A stretch of 64,000 nt of DNA from positions 1-64,000 of the forward strand of contig NTMA01000097.1 in assembly GCA_002917075.1 (NCBI GenBank), written 5' to 3'. Of the stretch, positions 1 through 11,413 are shown in pieces; positions within the stretch are counted from its first letter, which is position 1, and each line of letters starts with the position of its first letter. The translations under genes and the position numbers were made by a program. The notes under the pieces were generated by a model. That model did no database searches. It was not told the origin of the DNA and worked only from the letters and a program-made list of their open reading frames with translations. The stretch is from Hawksworthiomyces lignivorus. Its lineage: Eukaryota > Ascomycota > Sordariomycetes > Ophiostomatales > Ophiostomataceae.

Positions 1-558
1 GGGGGGGCCTCATGTCGTCTAGACACGAGGAGCCAGAAGACATACAGCTAACAGAAAACTCACATGTGCGTCGGTTCTTTTTCCGCTTGTCCTTGTCTAA
101 AAAGGAGAAGTGTTAATGTCAGCTGGGCTTTGGCCTCAAAGCCAATTGGCGCGTGACATACCAATCACGACAAGCGTATCCTCTTGGATATTCAGGTCGT
201 GTGTGTTGAGCTTCAAGATGTTCTCTAGCGTCTTGTCGAAGGAGACAACGTGTGACTGCCGCTTCATTGTCCGTGCTGTTCGGGGCCGCGGCGAATCGGT
301 GGGTGAGGGAGGAGGGCGGATGTGGCCGTTTGGCGTGTCCAAGAAGTTAGGCTGCGCTGCAGGCGCATCGTCTGCACATTGTGCCGGGGGGTCCGAAGAT
401 GCCGGGGCAGGCGGCTTTGCCGTGTCGACTTTGGCGGAGCCGTTTGTGCTGGCGCCAATCGGCGCCTCAATGGGTGCCTCGAGCAAGAGACCGGCGGGCG
501 GCTCAAATGCTGGCTCGACATGTGATGGTCCTGGCGGAGATGGGGGGGGCGTCGCCAT
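1..558 (-). CDS. Pro/Ser-rich protein of unknown function, 5' part only (runs off window)
   Basis: The ATG at 558 opens a Pro/Ala/Ser-rich, probably disordered N-terminus of about 130 residues. It becomes more ordered near VSFDKTLENILKLN. The first exon (162-558) ends at a GTATGT donor, and a 65-bp intron (97-161) ends in TTTTTAG. Joining at 96 gives VVIDKDKRKKNRRT and keeps the frame open. A second donor (GTGAGT at 63) may close a 33-bp exon, or the frame may run on to the window edge; both are possible. The rest of the gene lies to the left of the window. I do not recognise the family. The start is supported by the ATG and the absence of a better upstream one. Confidence 0.55.
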
Positions 559-2493
559 GGCGGTGGTTTCGACGAAACGAAGCGTAGAAGAGCGCCGACA
601 AGAAGCTGCTGAAAGGGACCGAAAAAGAACGAGCGAATGCTAGGCCTCTTGTCGAGTCCTCCAAGTTATGGTATTCGCAGACTGGTCGTCATACGCAACA
701 ATGAGAGAAGAGAAGAGACAAGATCTGCAGCAGACGACGAGGAAAAGGAAGGAGAAGGAGACAGAATGTGACACCAGTAATGTCAGTAGACTGAGTGAAG
801 AGTGGAAGAACCCAACAGCAAGGCGGAGAAGAAACGCGCCGCCGCAGACTGGAGGCGAAAAAGAAAGAAAGAAAAAACGGCGCCAGAAGCTAATTAGTGT
901 AGCTGTTGGGATGGGTCTCTCATCAATCATCTCCTCCCTAGAAGAAGCCTTTTCTCGTCTGCCTGCTCTACTATTATTATCCTTTTCTTTTCCTTCTCTT
1001 GGTTTCCCTTTTTCGTCTTCCACGCAAGCTTTCTCTTCTTTGTTACATTGGGATTCTTCCCTGGGCCGAGGAATGGCAGCCTGAGGAGCGAGAAAGGGAA
1101 GGTCTTCTTTTTCTTTTCTTACGCGCATCCAGTAGCCAGGGAACAAAACGTCGTACTCGTGTGGGCAGTACGACTAGTCGTAGGGACGTAGCATCACAGG
1201 TCCAGCTAGTTTTTTAGTCTACACGCCCCCTTCTTCTCCACCCCTGCAGTCGGAATCATCGGCGCTGCTTATACACGCACCTTGAAACGCTTTTCCTCAA
1301 TGGCTCGTTTTCCCGGTTATCCAGTTCTTCAAGAACCGCCACCGGGCACCAAAAGCCAATGCAGCAGGCTTGTGATTGAGGGGCAATCTACTGCACCCCG
1401 GAACATAGGGCCTGGAAAGGCCTGGGAACAGCCAGAACGTCCACGTCCTGAAGAGCCAGGCCACCCGGTCCATCCTGGAAAGGGATGTTTTGTATTATAT
1501 GTATTACAAAGTAAAACATGCTTCGTACGGAGTATCGCGGAGCATCACGGAGGAATACGTGTACGTGTGCATGTACGGAGTATGGCTGACTACATCCAGG
1601 TAACAGTAGTACATGATGTAGTAATCTGCTACTAATGAGCTTCACGCCCTTTTTTTTTTTATGGGACTCTTCATTTCCAGCTCTGCTGACTGCGTACTTA
1701 CGCTGCACCAGACTGGTACTCGTATATTACAGCGCCCACAGCAATATGCAAAGAGACCGCTAGCCAAGACACCGCCTATCCATTGAAAATAGGCCATACC
1801 CCTTGCGATCCCAGCAACCCGAAATCGATAAAATCGCAAAATAATCAAATTACACGGCGGCATATAAATACTGCACGCGTATAATATACACGAACTGGTA
1901 ATTTACTCTAGAACCCTGCTCAGCCTCAGTCTGAGACAGGGGCTTCTCAACGCAGCAAAACCCTCGTCCAGAATACCTCTCTCCACCCAGTGACCGTCGC
2001 AGTTGAGACCACCGGGCAAATGCCATGATGACAGGAGGTTCGCTGCGCACGGCGTTCTTCATTCATTATTAAACAGTCGCACTCCCTACAGGCTCGAAAT
2101 ATCCATGGAAAACAATGTGCTAAAATTGGAATCTACCAAAACGCGAACCCACGTGGCGGCTGGTGGACCAGGATCCATCGCGTGGGAGTACCCTGCAAGT
2201 GGCCCTCTCGGCAATCTCACCATTGTTTTCTGCGCCATAGAGGTGTAGGCTCCCATGCTGCATCGCGCACATTAGGATCGCGCGTCTTCTGCAACTAACA
2301 GGGCCATTGTGTATAGCGTCTGCCAACTGACGTGCAGACCGACATGCGAGCAATCCTGAGCAATGCATTCTAGACCAATGGCTAGTATAGATGTCTGGGA
2401 GAAGAAAAGGCCATCCTGCGCCCTGTCAGGCAGAATCTATTCGATATTATTCGAGAGAGGCCGTAGGACGCTGCTTCTCGGAAAGTTCGTAGA
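559..2493. other. Intergenic, no gene seen
   Basis: About 1.9 kb between the edge gene and the hydrolase gene. It holds purine/pyrimidine-biased tracts (about 690-1120), which may be leader and promoter DNA of the leftward gene, and two exact copies of TACGGAGTA (1526-1534 and 1574-1582). Open frames here lack coding character. Confidence 0.6.
1526..1582. repeat. Two copies of the 9-bp motif TACGGAGTA
   Basis: Exact copies at 1526-1534 and 1574-1582, same orientation, 48 bp apart. Others in the window are at 20488, 21036, 53661 and 55999 (opposite strand, TACTCCGTA). Confidence 0.7.
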
Positions 2494-3417
2494 TCATAAA
2501 GTCTTGGTGCACTGCTCGAGAAATGCGGCAATGTCCTCCACCTGGTCGGGAACCTTGACCCAGTGACCCTCCGCCTCTTCTACAACGTAGTCTTTCCACA
2601 GCACATCCAGGCCGGCGCGGCGGAGGACGTCGCGCGCTCTCCGTCCCAGCTCGACGCTCACCACGGCGTCGTCCACGCCGTGGCCCAGGAACACGGGCGT
2701 CTGCAGGAGGGCGGCGGCGCTGCGGTCGGCGCGCCTATGCTCGAGCGCCGTCCGCATCATACCCTCTACAAAGGCGTCCTCTGCACCACCGCCGCCGTCT
2801 GTGCCGGTGCGGTCCTCGTCGCCGCCGGGCTCGCGCGCGCAGAGCCGCTCGATGTTCGCGGCAAAGGGCAGCCAGGTGCTCGACCCGACAAAGGCGGCCA
2901 CGCGCCGCGACGACAGCGCCGCCTCGTCGTCGATGCCGCACAGCAGCGTCCACAAGCCCACGGCCGCGCCCTGGCTGATGCCGCCGAGGACGATGCGCTC
3001 CTCCGGCGCGCCGCCTTCGCCCAGCAGCGCCGCCTCCTCGGCGACGATCTGCCGCACGTGCCGCACCGACGCCGCGATGCCCGCCGTCTGCAGGTCCTCC
3101 CGCGCCGTCGGCTCCGCCAGCGACGCCGCCTCGAACCACGCCCGCAGCGTCTCCTGGAACACGGCGTTCCACCGCGCCGGCGCCGTCGGAAACACCCAGC
3201 GCCACGTCGGGAGCCGCTGCGCCAGCGTGGTCTCGTCCGCCAGCCGCGACTCGTCCAGCAGCTCCTCGGCAAACTCTGCGCCGCTGCTGCCACGCCCATG
3301 CAGCAGGATCGCCGTGTGCGTGTGTCTGCCGTCTGCAGCTGTCGGCCCAATGACATGGACGGGGCCGAACGGCGTCGTGTCCGCGCCAGGCGCTTGGTCT
3401 TCTCTGCCGACGATCAT
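2494..3417 (-). CDS. Acyl-protein thioesterase / carboxylesterase-like serine hydrolase
   Basis: A 307-residue alpha/beta-hydrolase of the LYPLA/phospholipase-carboxylesterase family. In this family a Ser-His-Asp triad hydrolyses thioesters or short esters, for instance removing palmitate from proteins. The nucleophile elbow GGISQG places Ser148. An Asp at 249/250 in GHGVDDAV and His285 in AEGHWVKV fit the other triad positions. An AILLHGRGSSG stretch near the N-terminus matches the first strand and oxyanion region. The gene has one exon. The first in-frame ATG is at 3417 (MIVGRED); a longer frame exists upstream but starts only with TTG. A Gly/Asp-rich insert between Ser and Asp makes it longer than the usual 220-240 residues. 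The true substrate cannot be told from sequence. Confidence 0.85.
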   Translation of the reverse strand: MIVGREDQAPGADTTPFGPVHVIGPTAADGRHTHTAILLHGRGSSGAEFAEELLDESRLADETTLAQRLPTWRWVFPTAPARWNAVFQETLRAWFEAASLAEPTAREDLQTAGIAASVRHVRQIVAEEAALLGEGGAPEERIVLGGISQGAAVGLWTLLCGIDDEAALSSRRVAAFVGSSTWLPFAANIERLCAREPGGDEDRTGTDGGGGAEDAFVEGMMRTALEHRRADRSAAALLQTPVFLGHGVDDAVVSVELGRRARDVLRRAGLDVLWKDYVVEEAEGHWVKVPDQVEDIAAFLEQCTKTL

Positions 3418-4063
3418 AATTCGCTTTTTCAGCTCAGAGATAGAAACTCGAGTTTCGCTTGAAGAGCAGAAATTGCCCAATTCGAAATGCTTTCTTTACA
3501 GGACCACACCGTAGCGAAAGGAAATGCAGTGGCTCCTTCTATTGTGGTTCATCATGTTGTGTAATTGACGAGTAATACCTAAAAGAAAGGAACCGAGTGC
3601 CTCTTCTCTCGAATCGAGAGAAGATTCCACATCTCCAAAGGGTAGTTAACCAGCAGAGTAGCATAGCCCCCAAGTTAGGCTCTCGACCAGCACCCACCCC
3701 CTCAAGTCCCCACGAGCCTTTACCTCGGCCATCCTCTTCTTATTGGCATTTTGCGAGGGCACAACGTTGCCTTCAGATACTCTTGATTTAAATAGTTACA
3801 TATTTTCCCCGTGTATGCAGCCTCTAAACTTTCTCCAATCAGTATACCTGCTAAAGAACACACAACCTCTGAAGACCGTTTCGCGAACAAGACTGTAAGT
3901 AAAATCGCTAAAAGTACAGGTCCAAGTAAAAAGCAATATACAAAAACGAAATTGTGTATATATGTACGCATCAAATCCAAAAAGACAACAGACTTTTTTT
4001 ATATCGTTTCTCATAAAACTTTATGTTCTTTGCTTGTTTTAATTTATGGCTTAAATTCAAAGG
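3418..4063. other. Intergenic, AT-rich
   Basis: Promoter side of the hydrolase gene and 3' side of the coiled-coil gene. It turns AT-rich towards 3780-4060, with AATTTA/AATAAA-like signals on the minus strand downstream of the stop at 4064. No gene is seen. Confidence 0.5.
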
Positions 4064-5573
4064 TCATCGCCGAGGCCGCACCTCGTCGATGTCCGGGTCC
4101 GACGCCAGCTCGCCCACCGAGTGCTTCTCGCACACATGGTTGACCAGCCGCACCATAGACCCGCAGATTGCCACCTTGTTGCCGTCGAACTGGTCGCACA
4201 GGCAGCAGGCATAGGTCGGCGGCAGCAGCATGCCGCTTGCGAAGTCGAACACCGCCGGCCGGTGGCACTTGACGATGAAGCGGTTGTGCAGCACAAACAG
4301 GCGGTCCTCTACGAGCTCGATAATGTTCTTCCGCCGGCGTGTCACGACCTTGCTGTCGTCCAGGCGGCGGTCAGCCGGATCGTTGTCGTCGGCATCGTCG
4401 TCACGGTCGTGGTCGCTGCCGCTGCCGTCTCGGTTGACGACCTCCTCCACGCGCTCGCCGACCACCACGGGCTTGTGCAGCTTCCACGAGCGGTCGAGCT
4501 CGATAGCGAAGCGGCCTGCACACGTGGGGCAGGCGAGGTCCTGGACGGCCGCGTCGCCGCCGCCGCCGCCGCCGCCGCTACCGCCGCTACCGCCGCTACC
4601 GCCGCTACCGCCGCCGTCGTTGTCTACGCTCAGGTCGAGCGGCCGCCGCCAGTCGTGCTGCAGCTGCAGGGCATAGCGGCAGAACAGGGGCGGCTGGGGC
4701 TGCGGCAGGAGCGCGGGGAGCGGTGCTCGCCGGCTGCTCTGGCTGCGCCGCCCCCGTCGGTCGGCGACCTTGCGGCTGCCGTCCACGTCGCGGTCGTAGC
4801 CGTAGCCGTAGTCGTAGTCGTAGTCGTAGTAGTCGCCGTCGCCGTCCCGCGACGTCGACGCCGACGTGACGGACGCCGACCGCAGCCCCCGGCGCACCAG
4901 CGGCGCCGCCGCCAGCATGCGCTGGTACTGGTCCTGCAGCGTGCGGATGCTGCCGCTGCGCGCGCGCCCCGCCGCCGCGTACAGCGCTGCCGGGTCCGGC
5001 AGCACGCCAGTCGCCAGCGCGTCCTGCAGCAGCTGGATCACCGACGCCTGCAGGTCGATGATCTGCGCCTGCAGCTGGCTCTGCGCCACCGCGTCGCCCG
5101 CCGCAAACCGCGGGCCCAGCCGCGCGTAGTCGCGGTCGTACTCCCGCTGGATCAGCGGCCCGCTCGCCGCCAGCGCGTCCCGGAGGTCGTTCTGCGGCCG
5201 CCCGAGGCCGTTGCGCCCTTGGCTCTGGTTCTGGTTCTGGTCCTGGCCCTGGCCCTGCTTCGCCAGCGCGAGGGCGTGCTCGTACTTGTCTCGCTCGGCC
5301 TGCTGCCGCGCCTTGTCGGCATCGTCCGCCCGGCGCTCTAGGTCGCGGATCTTCTCATTCTGGGTGTTGTCCGTCTTGTTCTGCCTGTGGCGGTCACGGA
5401 CCCGCTCGTAGAGATTTATGCTCGTCGTGAAGGTGCCGATGACCGTGGAAATGAGGGTTGCTATGATGAAGCCTTTCTAGGAGGGGTTAGAATACTGAGC
5501 AGCTGGAGAAATGGGGCTCCTCTGTGCGTCTTACTTTGAGGTGCTTCTCCTCTATCATATTTGCGTAATTCAT
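4064..5573 (-). CDS. Coiled-coil, low-complexity protein with C-terminal C2H2-like zinc-binding motif; unknown function
   Basis: Exon 1 is 5535-5573 (13 codons). A 58-bp intron (5477-5534, GTAAGA...CCTAG) is followed by exon 2 at 4064-5476, giving 483 residues. The start reads MNYANMIEEKHLKKGF and then a hydrophobic IIATLISTVIGTFTTS stretch. A long charged heptad-like segment follows (about 35-150). The middle is low-complexity: alternating Asp-Tyr and Gly-Tyr near residue 225, a (GGS)n/Gly run, and Asp-rich patches. The C-terminus has CPTC, then CCLCDQF followed about 20 residues later by HVCEKH, a pattern that could bind zinc. No known family is recognised. The short hydrophobic segment may be a membrane anchor or part of an assembly helix; both are inference. 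Confidence 0.75.
4560..4835. repeat. In-gene microsatellites (GCC/CCGCTA and GTAGTC repeats)
   Basis: Two short tandem tracts lie inside the coding exon. About 4560-4612 is a GCC run passing into CCGCTA-type units that encode the Gly/Ser run on the minus strand. About 4796-4830 is a GTAGTC/GTAGCC tract that encodes the Asp-Tyr/Gly-Tyr run. Unit lengths are multiples of three, so length change would keep the frame. Confidence 0.7.
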
Positions 5574-7473
5574 TACGACCGTATACGAAACTGAGAAAGT
5601 TACAACAGCGTCGGAGTGAAGGGGAAAGATCAAGAGAAAATAATAGAAAAAGTTTATATTCAAAGGAGACTTCGCAGCGGAACACTAGCAAAACAGGGTC
5701 CTGTTAAGGTTATGCTGATCACGCCAGGAGAGAACATAAAACGGAAAGATCAGAGAAACCAAAACAGAAGAGCAAGTAATGGGAGATGGTGGCCACCAGA
5801 AGGATGTCAACCAAATCTATATATGTCTGTTTTAAACACATGGGCAGTGTGGCAGGTGCTATAAAACCCTCCTACACGAGGCATAAATCAAGACAAGAAT
5901 CGATGTCGTCGCTACAAGAATCAACAGTGACGTTTTCTTGCGGACAGAAGCTCTTGATTCTCCTTCATGCGGCCAATATACACACATACAGCGGGGAAAA
6001 GGAGAGCGGTCGCCGAGTAGGCGGGTTACACGTATTAGACCCCAGTTAAGAAAAGAGAGAGCGCCGGAATAGGAAGAAAAGAAACACAAGGACGGGACGA
6101 TGGAACAAGAGAGAACCAAACCATGCGCATCCCATGTTCCTTGTCGCGTGTGGTGTTTTCTTGCCCTTGAAATCTGGCTCTCTTTCTTTTTCACCTACCA
6201 CGGCGAGTGCAGTGTGGATGACCCCGTCCAGACGTCCATTGAGATACGCACCCACAGACGGCAATACGTCGCGCCTGGATGGTTCATATGACGTAAATAT
6301 AAATTTCCCCGACCAAGCTTCGGCTCCCGCACCAAGTGACGACATCAGCTGCAGCAGGGGAGTTTAGCACCTGCGGACCAAACAGCAAAGTGGTGCGCAG
6401 CGGTAAAGCCCTTGGGAGAGCGCGGCCAATCAACTGCACACAAGGATTTGATGAAATGGGGGATCGACGTTGCATTCTAGTATAGTAATGGCTAAAAGCC
6501 AAGGCCCAACGAAGAGTGGGTAGGAAACGCATATTGAGAAAAACCTGCTAACAGGACCAATCAGCCGCAGCCTTGTATTCATGTACACTGAGCGCATCGC
6601 CATCCCGTCAACTCACCACAGGGTAAACAAATGCTAGTCTCATCGGCTGCTGTCGTTTACCCCGGGTGGTCCTAGTGGCCGAGAGCCGTTTAAGAGGATG
6701 CTGTCTTTCGAATATTCAGGACTATTCCAGACACAGAAAAGATTGCCTCCGTTAGAAAGGTTCGGCAGTTTCATACGAGTACTTGTCGCTGTTGATGCCC
6801 ATCTCGATAGGCGCCAGTCTCACCGCCAGACCTGGCCCGTCTAGACCGTGGGGGTGAAAGATGTACTCTTTTCGAATGGTTGTTGGAAGACTGGAGAAAA
6901 AAATAATGAAAATGACAGCAACGTCATACGTTGCACAGAGCGCAGGTGAACCGGAAGAAGAAGAATACAACGGGACGATGTTCCCTTGATCCCGCAACAG
7001 CTCCTTTGGAGGCGTCATCTACAAGGCACATTTACACAATGTTTATTTCGTTTTGCGCTTCCCTTTTCGTTTTAACAGTTTTATTGTTTATTTTATTTTT
7101 CACATCGCTTAAGATAGATCTCCTTTTTTTTTTGCGGCCCCTTGATAATAAAACCAACCCAGTCCATCATTCTAATTCGGAACTTTTCCGTAATGGCAAG
7201 AGAAGAAGATAGATGAAGGAGTATCGGCGTAAAACACACACAGTGACACAAGAAAAATGGTTGAGAGATTTGAGAGACAAGATGTGAGTAAATACTGGTT
7301 AGTGACAAAAAAGGAAGAAGAGGGAGAAGGAGGAGACTACAACATCAGAAGACGACGTCCTGCTACCACAAGGCAGCAGCTCGTCGAATCATGGCAATGA
7401 TGTAGTTCCCGGGACAAGTGGTGTTTGGGGTGTACAAGCGTTGTACAGCTATTCCAGAGAGTAGGGTGCTGCC
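5574..7473. other. Intergenic, no gene seen
   Basis: About 1.9 kb between two minus-strand genes. It holds the upstream region of the coiled-coil gene and the 3' flank of NAA15. Only short frames without family features occur, and I could not support a gene. Confidence 0.5.
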
Positions 7474-9899
7474 TTATTTCGCTGCTGTGAACTCGGCCAC
7501 GAGCACTTCCCGCACCTTGGGTGGCAGCCCGGCCACGTCGGCCGCCTGGAGGGCGGCGCGCAGGGCCATTGCCTGTTCCTGCACCTTTGGATGCTCCGCG
7601 TCGAGCTCCCGTGCCGCGAGCAGGCACCGCAGGGCCAGAAGGTATTTGTCTGTCATGTCAGCAAGAGAACCATTACAAAGGGTGTACGGAAGAAAAGAAA
7701 AAGCACATACTTCGCCGCAGGTAGATGTCGAACCCGGCGAGCTGGCCGTCGATGTTCTTGGGGCTGAACTGCAGCACCGGCGCGATGAACTTGGTCGCCT
7801 CGCCCAGCGGGTCCGCGGTGGCGGCCAGCTTGAGGCCCAGCGGGTCCTCGTCCTTCTTCTTGGTGCTGCCGTCGGCGTCGGCGGCGGCCGCCTTGCCCTT
7901 GTTGGGGTCCTGCTTGGCCGCCTTCTCGGCCGCTTCGCGCTCTGCCTTTTGCGCCTCCTTTTTGGCCTTCTTGGCCGCCTTCTTCTTCTCGGCCGCGTCG
8001 ACGGCGGCATCGCCGTTTGTTGCGGCAGAGGCCGAAGCCGCCGCGCCGCCCGCCGCCGCGCCGTCCTGGCCCTTGGCGCCGCCGCCCTGGGCCTTGTCGT
8101 ACATGGACACGTACAGCCGGGCCGCGTCCAGGGCTGCGCGCGTAAAGAACGGATGCTCGCGTATCCGGTCCTCCCACCGCACCAGCTCCACGTAGGCGCG
8201 GATCATGCCTTTCCGCAGCGAGAAGGAGTGGAAGTCGAACTGGTCCTCCTGCCAGATGTCAAAGATATTGGCGATGGCGTGGAAGCGCTTGAGCGCCAGG
8301 CCGAGGTTGCCGCGCCGCGCGTAGGCCTCGCCGTCCTCTGTCAGGTACCAGACGCACTGCATGTCGAGCAGGTCCGACAGGGGGTCGGCGGCCGAGTCGG
8401 GGCGCGTAAAGAGGCCGACCGTCTTGAGGGCGCCCTCGTTGTCGTTGTTCCGCAGCTGGTACTTGGCCGCCTTGCTGTTGATGTACCGGTCGCGGGTGTC
8501 CAGACTCCGGGCGTGGTCCATGGCCTCGGCCGCCTTCTGCAGGTCGCCCTTGTGCTTCCATATCCGCGCCTTGGTCATGTGGAAGTCGACGTTGGAAGCG
8601 TCGAGCGCGATGGCGCGGTCGCAGTACTCGTCGGCCTTGGCGAGGTCGCGGCTTAGGTGGTAGTTGTAGTGCTGTGCGAGGAAGTAGAGCGCTGCGCCCT
8701 CTCCCTTGGAGGAGTCGGTCTTTGGCGCATCGCCGTTGGCGGCTGTGGAAGATTTGGACGACGTGACGAACTCTAGGTACTCTTCGACTAGTGCGGGAAG
8801 GGTCTCCTTCTTGAAGCTATCCGCATAGAGGTGTTTCAGGTTGGCAAACAGCGACGGGATGCCCCGCTCTAGCATCGGCCCCAGGTATTTTCGTGCCCTC
8901 TGCTTGAAAAGGTCGCCTGTATGCAATCAGTACAATTCAAAAAATTGGGATAGAAGAGCCCCCCCCCCCCTTCAGAAACAACTTACCCGTCAAGAAGTCG
9001 AGCGGCAGCCGCCGAGCAGCGTCGCATCTTGGCTGCTTCTCGGCGTACTCGTCAAACACGGCCAGCCGTGCCTCCTCGTCTGCGTCGTCGCCGGCCAGGC
9101 CCAGCGCCTCGACCAGGCTCTGGTAGTAGGCGGGATGGTCTGGGTTGCGGTCGATCAGGGTGCGCCAGGCCTTGGCGGCCTCCTCGTTGCGCTTGAGCTT
9201 GGTGAGGTACTCGGCGCGCCGCTCGAGGACGGCCAGGCGGTCCAGGCTGCGCTCGAGGGCAGCAGACTCGAGGTGGTCGAGGGCGCGCTGGATGTCGCCG
9301 GTCTCGGCGATGATGCTGTTCTTGTACATGATGGCCTCGGAGTGCTCGAGGTCGGACTTGGGGGGCGGGTTCTTGAGCGTCTCTTCGTACATGGTCAGGA
9401 TGCGCTCGGCCTCGGTCAGGTTGCCGTCGAGGTGGTGGGCGATGGCCAGCGCGGTCCAGTTCTGGCGCGGCTGGGGGCGGGCCTGCAGCATGGCCAGGCG
9501 GCTCTGGACGTAGCCCGGGTAGTCGCGCATCTGGATCTGCAGGATGGCGAGGTCGCGCTGGATCTGGGGGCTCTCGGGCTCGAGGCGCAGCGCAAACTTG
9601 TACGCCTTGATGGCCTCCTCAAAATTCTTGTTGGCGCGGTAGAGCAGGCCGTAGACGTGCCAGCAGATGTGCGACTTCATGTCGACGGTCAGGGCCTCCT
9701 TGCCGAGCGCAAAGGCCTCGTCGGTCTTGCCCTGGCCGTTGAGGATGAGGGCCTTCATGGCCATGGTGTCGCCGTGGCGCGGGTTCTTCTTGAGGATCTG
9801 CTCGGCAGCCTTGAGGCCGCGCTTGTACTGCTTCTCCTCATAATTGCGGATGACCTGGCGAAACAGGTTGGCATCCCGTGTGCTGAGCGGCTGCGGCAT
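7474..9899 (-). CDS. NAA15: N-terminal acetyltransferase A auxiliary subunit (NAA15/Nat1)
   Basis: Three exons (8987-9899, 7711-8916, 7474-7649) with introns of 70 and 55 bp give 764 residues. The protein is an array of TPR-type helical repeats beginning MPQPLSTRDANLFRQVIRNYE. The later QKAAEAMDHARSLDTRDRYINSKAAKY segment is typical of the NatA scaffold. In the family this subunit anchors NatA to the ribosome and holds the catalytic Naa10, which acetylates Ser/Ala/Thr N-termini after Met removal. A Lys/Ala/Glu-rich charged segment (about residues 600-690) fits the family's basic region. The total is shorter than yeast or human proteins (about 850-870). All junctions keep frame: LTG|DLFKQ and LRR|NKYLL. 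Confidence 0.93.
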
Positions 9900-10715
9900 G
9901 AGGGGCGGCGGGAATCAGGGGGTGGAGGAGGAGGAGAGGAGAAGGTCGGGGAGCGGGGAGGGGGGAGAGGGAAAAAAAAAAAAGTCGAGCACGAGACACT
10001 CGTGTGGCAGACTGCAGCAAGCCGAGAGAGGGGGACCCCAAGGCGTAAAACGAGGCCGAGTCTCTGAGCCACAGAGTGAGAATGGGCGGAAGACTGTGCA
10101 GAGAGATGCAAGAGGATGCCCCGGCAAAAGAGTAAGCGAGGCGGCAGGATCGTTAATTTGGGAGGGTAGCAGGTAGAAACAAGGAGTTCCGTAGTGTTTA
10201 GAGGGAGGGAGCCGTTCACAGAAAGCTGGGGGTGTGGTCTTGGATGCCCGTGGAGTATTTTTCGACTATTTTTTACTCTTTTCGTTGGATGAGAGCTGTC
10301 GGAGCCTCTGTTCTTCCAGTGGGATGGGAAAAGTGGGGCAGGGCGCCCACTGAGAATTCGGCATGCGCTAACACGGTGAAGTCTGCTTAGAGTACTTATA
10401 TGCATATAGGCTTAAGGTGAGCTTCTTGCGATGAGCTTTGGAGAGCAGACACCCGGCTTAGGCCTACGAGATGAATAGATCAAGCAGAAACAGATTGAAA
10501 ATAGTAGAGATATATTCAAAAGCGACTTGGACTCGCTGTCATACCCAGAATGCTGCCTCCGTGGCGCCGTAGAAAGAGAAAAAAAAAAAAAACATCGAAC
10601 AAAGCACTAGTTCCCTGCCATGATCTCTCCTCTTTGTCCGTAAGGCATTATGATATACAATATACAAAAGGCATATTCCATGCATATTACTTTACCTCCG
10701 CCTCCTGATCTCTTG
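9900..10715. other. NAA15 promoter/leader and 3' flank of the Mix23-like gene
   Basis: Just upstream of the NAA15 start lies a strong purine-rich stretch on the plus strand (9905-9985), which is a CT-rich leader on the coding strand, with an A12 run at about 9972. No separate gene is seen. Confidence 0.5.
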
Positions 10716-11413
10716 CTAGCGGCCCTCCCGCTTTTTCCACCGTTCCAGGGCTGCCTCCCATCCGGGATCCCCGCCGCCGCCGGCGATGCTGCTGCCGCAC
10801 CGCGCCTGCAGGACGTCCCACGACCGTGCGCGCACAATGGTCTCGACGCCGCGCTCCTGGCGCATCAGGGAAGCAAGCAGATTGGCCTGCGGCTCGACCA
10901 GCGCATACTGACGCCGCTTGATGTACGGGTCAAAGCGCTCAGTGATCTCGGGAGCAGCGGTGTCAGCAGCAGCTGCCGCCGCCGCCGCCGCTGCTGCCGC
11001 TGCCGCCTCTGCGTCCTTGGCAACGGCATCTTCTGCAACGCTTGTGCAATAGCGGATCACCTCGTCGCGCGCTTGCCAGGTTGGAAACAGGACGGCATCG
11101 CGAAATGCGCGACAGGCGGGCAGCGACGGCGACGACGAGGACGGCGAGGACGCGGCTGGAAATGGAAATGACGGCGGTGATGCTGGCCGGTGCCCCGTTG
11201 ACGTGGGGTCGAAGCCGGCGCGAGAGGGGGTGACGAGGGCGTTCAGATGCTGGGTGATGGTGTCGTCGACGGCGCGTGAGGCGCGGAGAAAATCTGGACG
11301 GTCAGTGGCCAGGGGACCCGTCGGCTGGGCGGAGAAGCAAACCCACCTCGAAGCACGACCGTGGAGAAGCAGAACTGCGGCGTCAGAGACGGCTGGCTAG
11401 GCTGAGACGCCAT
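10716..11413 (-). CDS. Cid2/Mix23 (CCDC58) family mitochondrial-type cysteine protein
   Basis: Two exons (11347-11413 and 10716-11293; 53-bp intron) give 214 residues. The start MASQPSQPSLTPQFCFSTVVLR joins to DFLRASRAVDDTITQHLNAL, the opening typical of fungal caffeine-induced-death protein 2 and its relatives. The core ACRAFRDAVLFPTWQ...IRYC has Cys83 and Cys105, followed by a conserved RRQYALVEPQANLL...VRARSWDVLQARC segment. Mix23 is a soluble mitochondrial intermembrane-space protein linked to import. Here a long Ala run (about 15 residues) separates the two conserved blocks. The ATG at 11413 fits the family start. An ATG at 11675 opens a different frame and is more likely leader. Confidence 0.8.

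Noticed and set aside
3418..3480. N-terminal extension of the hydrolase reading MGNFCSSS, which would look like a myristoylation/palmitoylation signal
   Set aside because: The codon is TTG, not ATG, with a stop just upstream. The first ATG is at 3417, so the lipidation signal is an artefact.
4121..5341. Long open frame (about 400 codons) on the plus strand
   Set aside because: It is antisense to the GC-rich coiled-coil gene. Val/Ala/Arg-only composition is typical of a shadow frame.
7418..10067. Plus-strand frames of about 410 codons opposite NAA15
   Set aside because: Low-diversity Val/Leu/Gly/Ala translation opposite a clear conserved gene; shadow frames.
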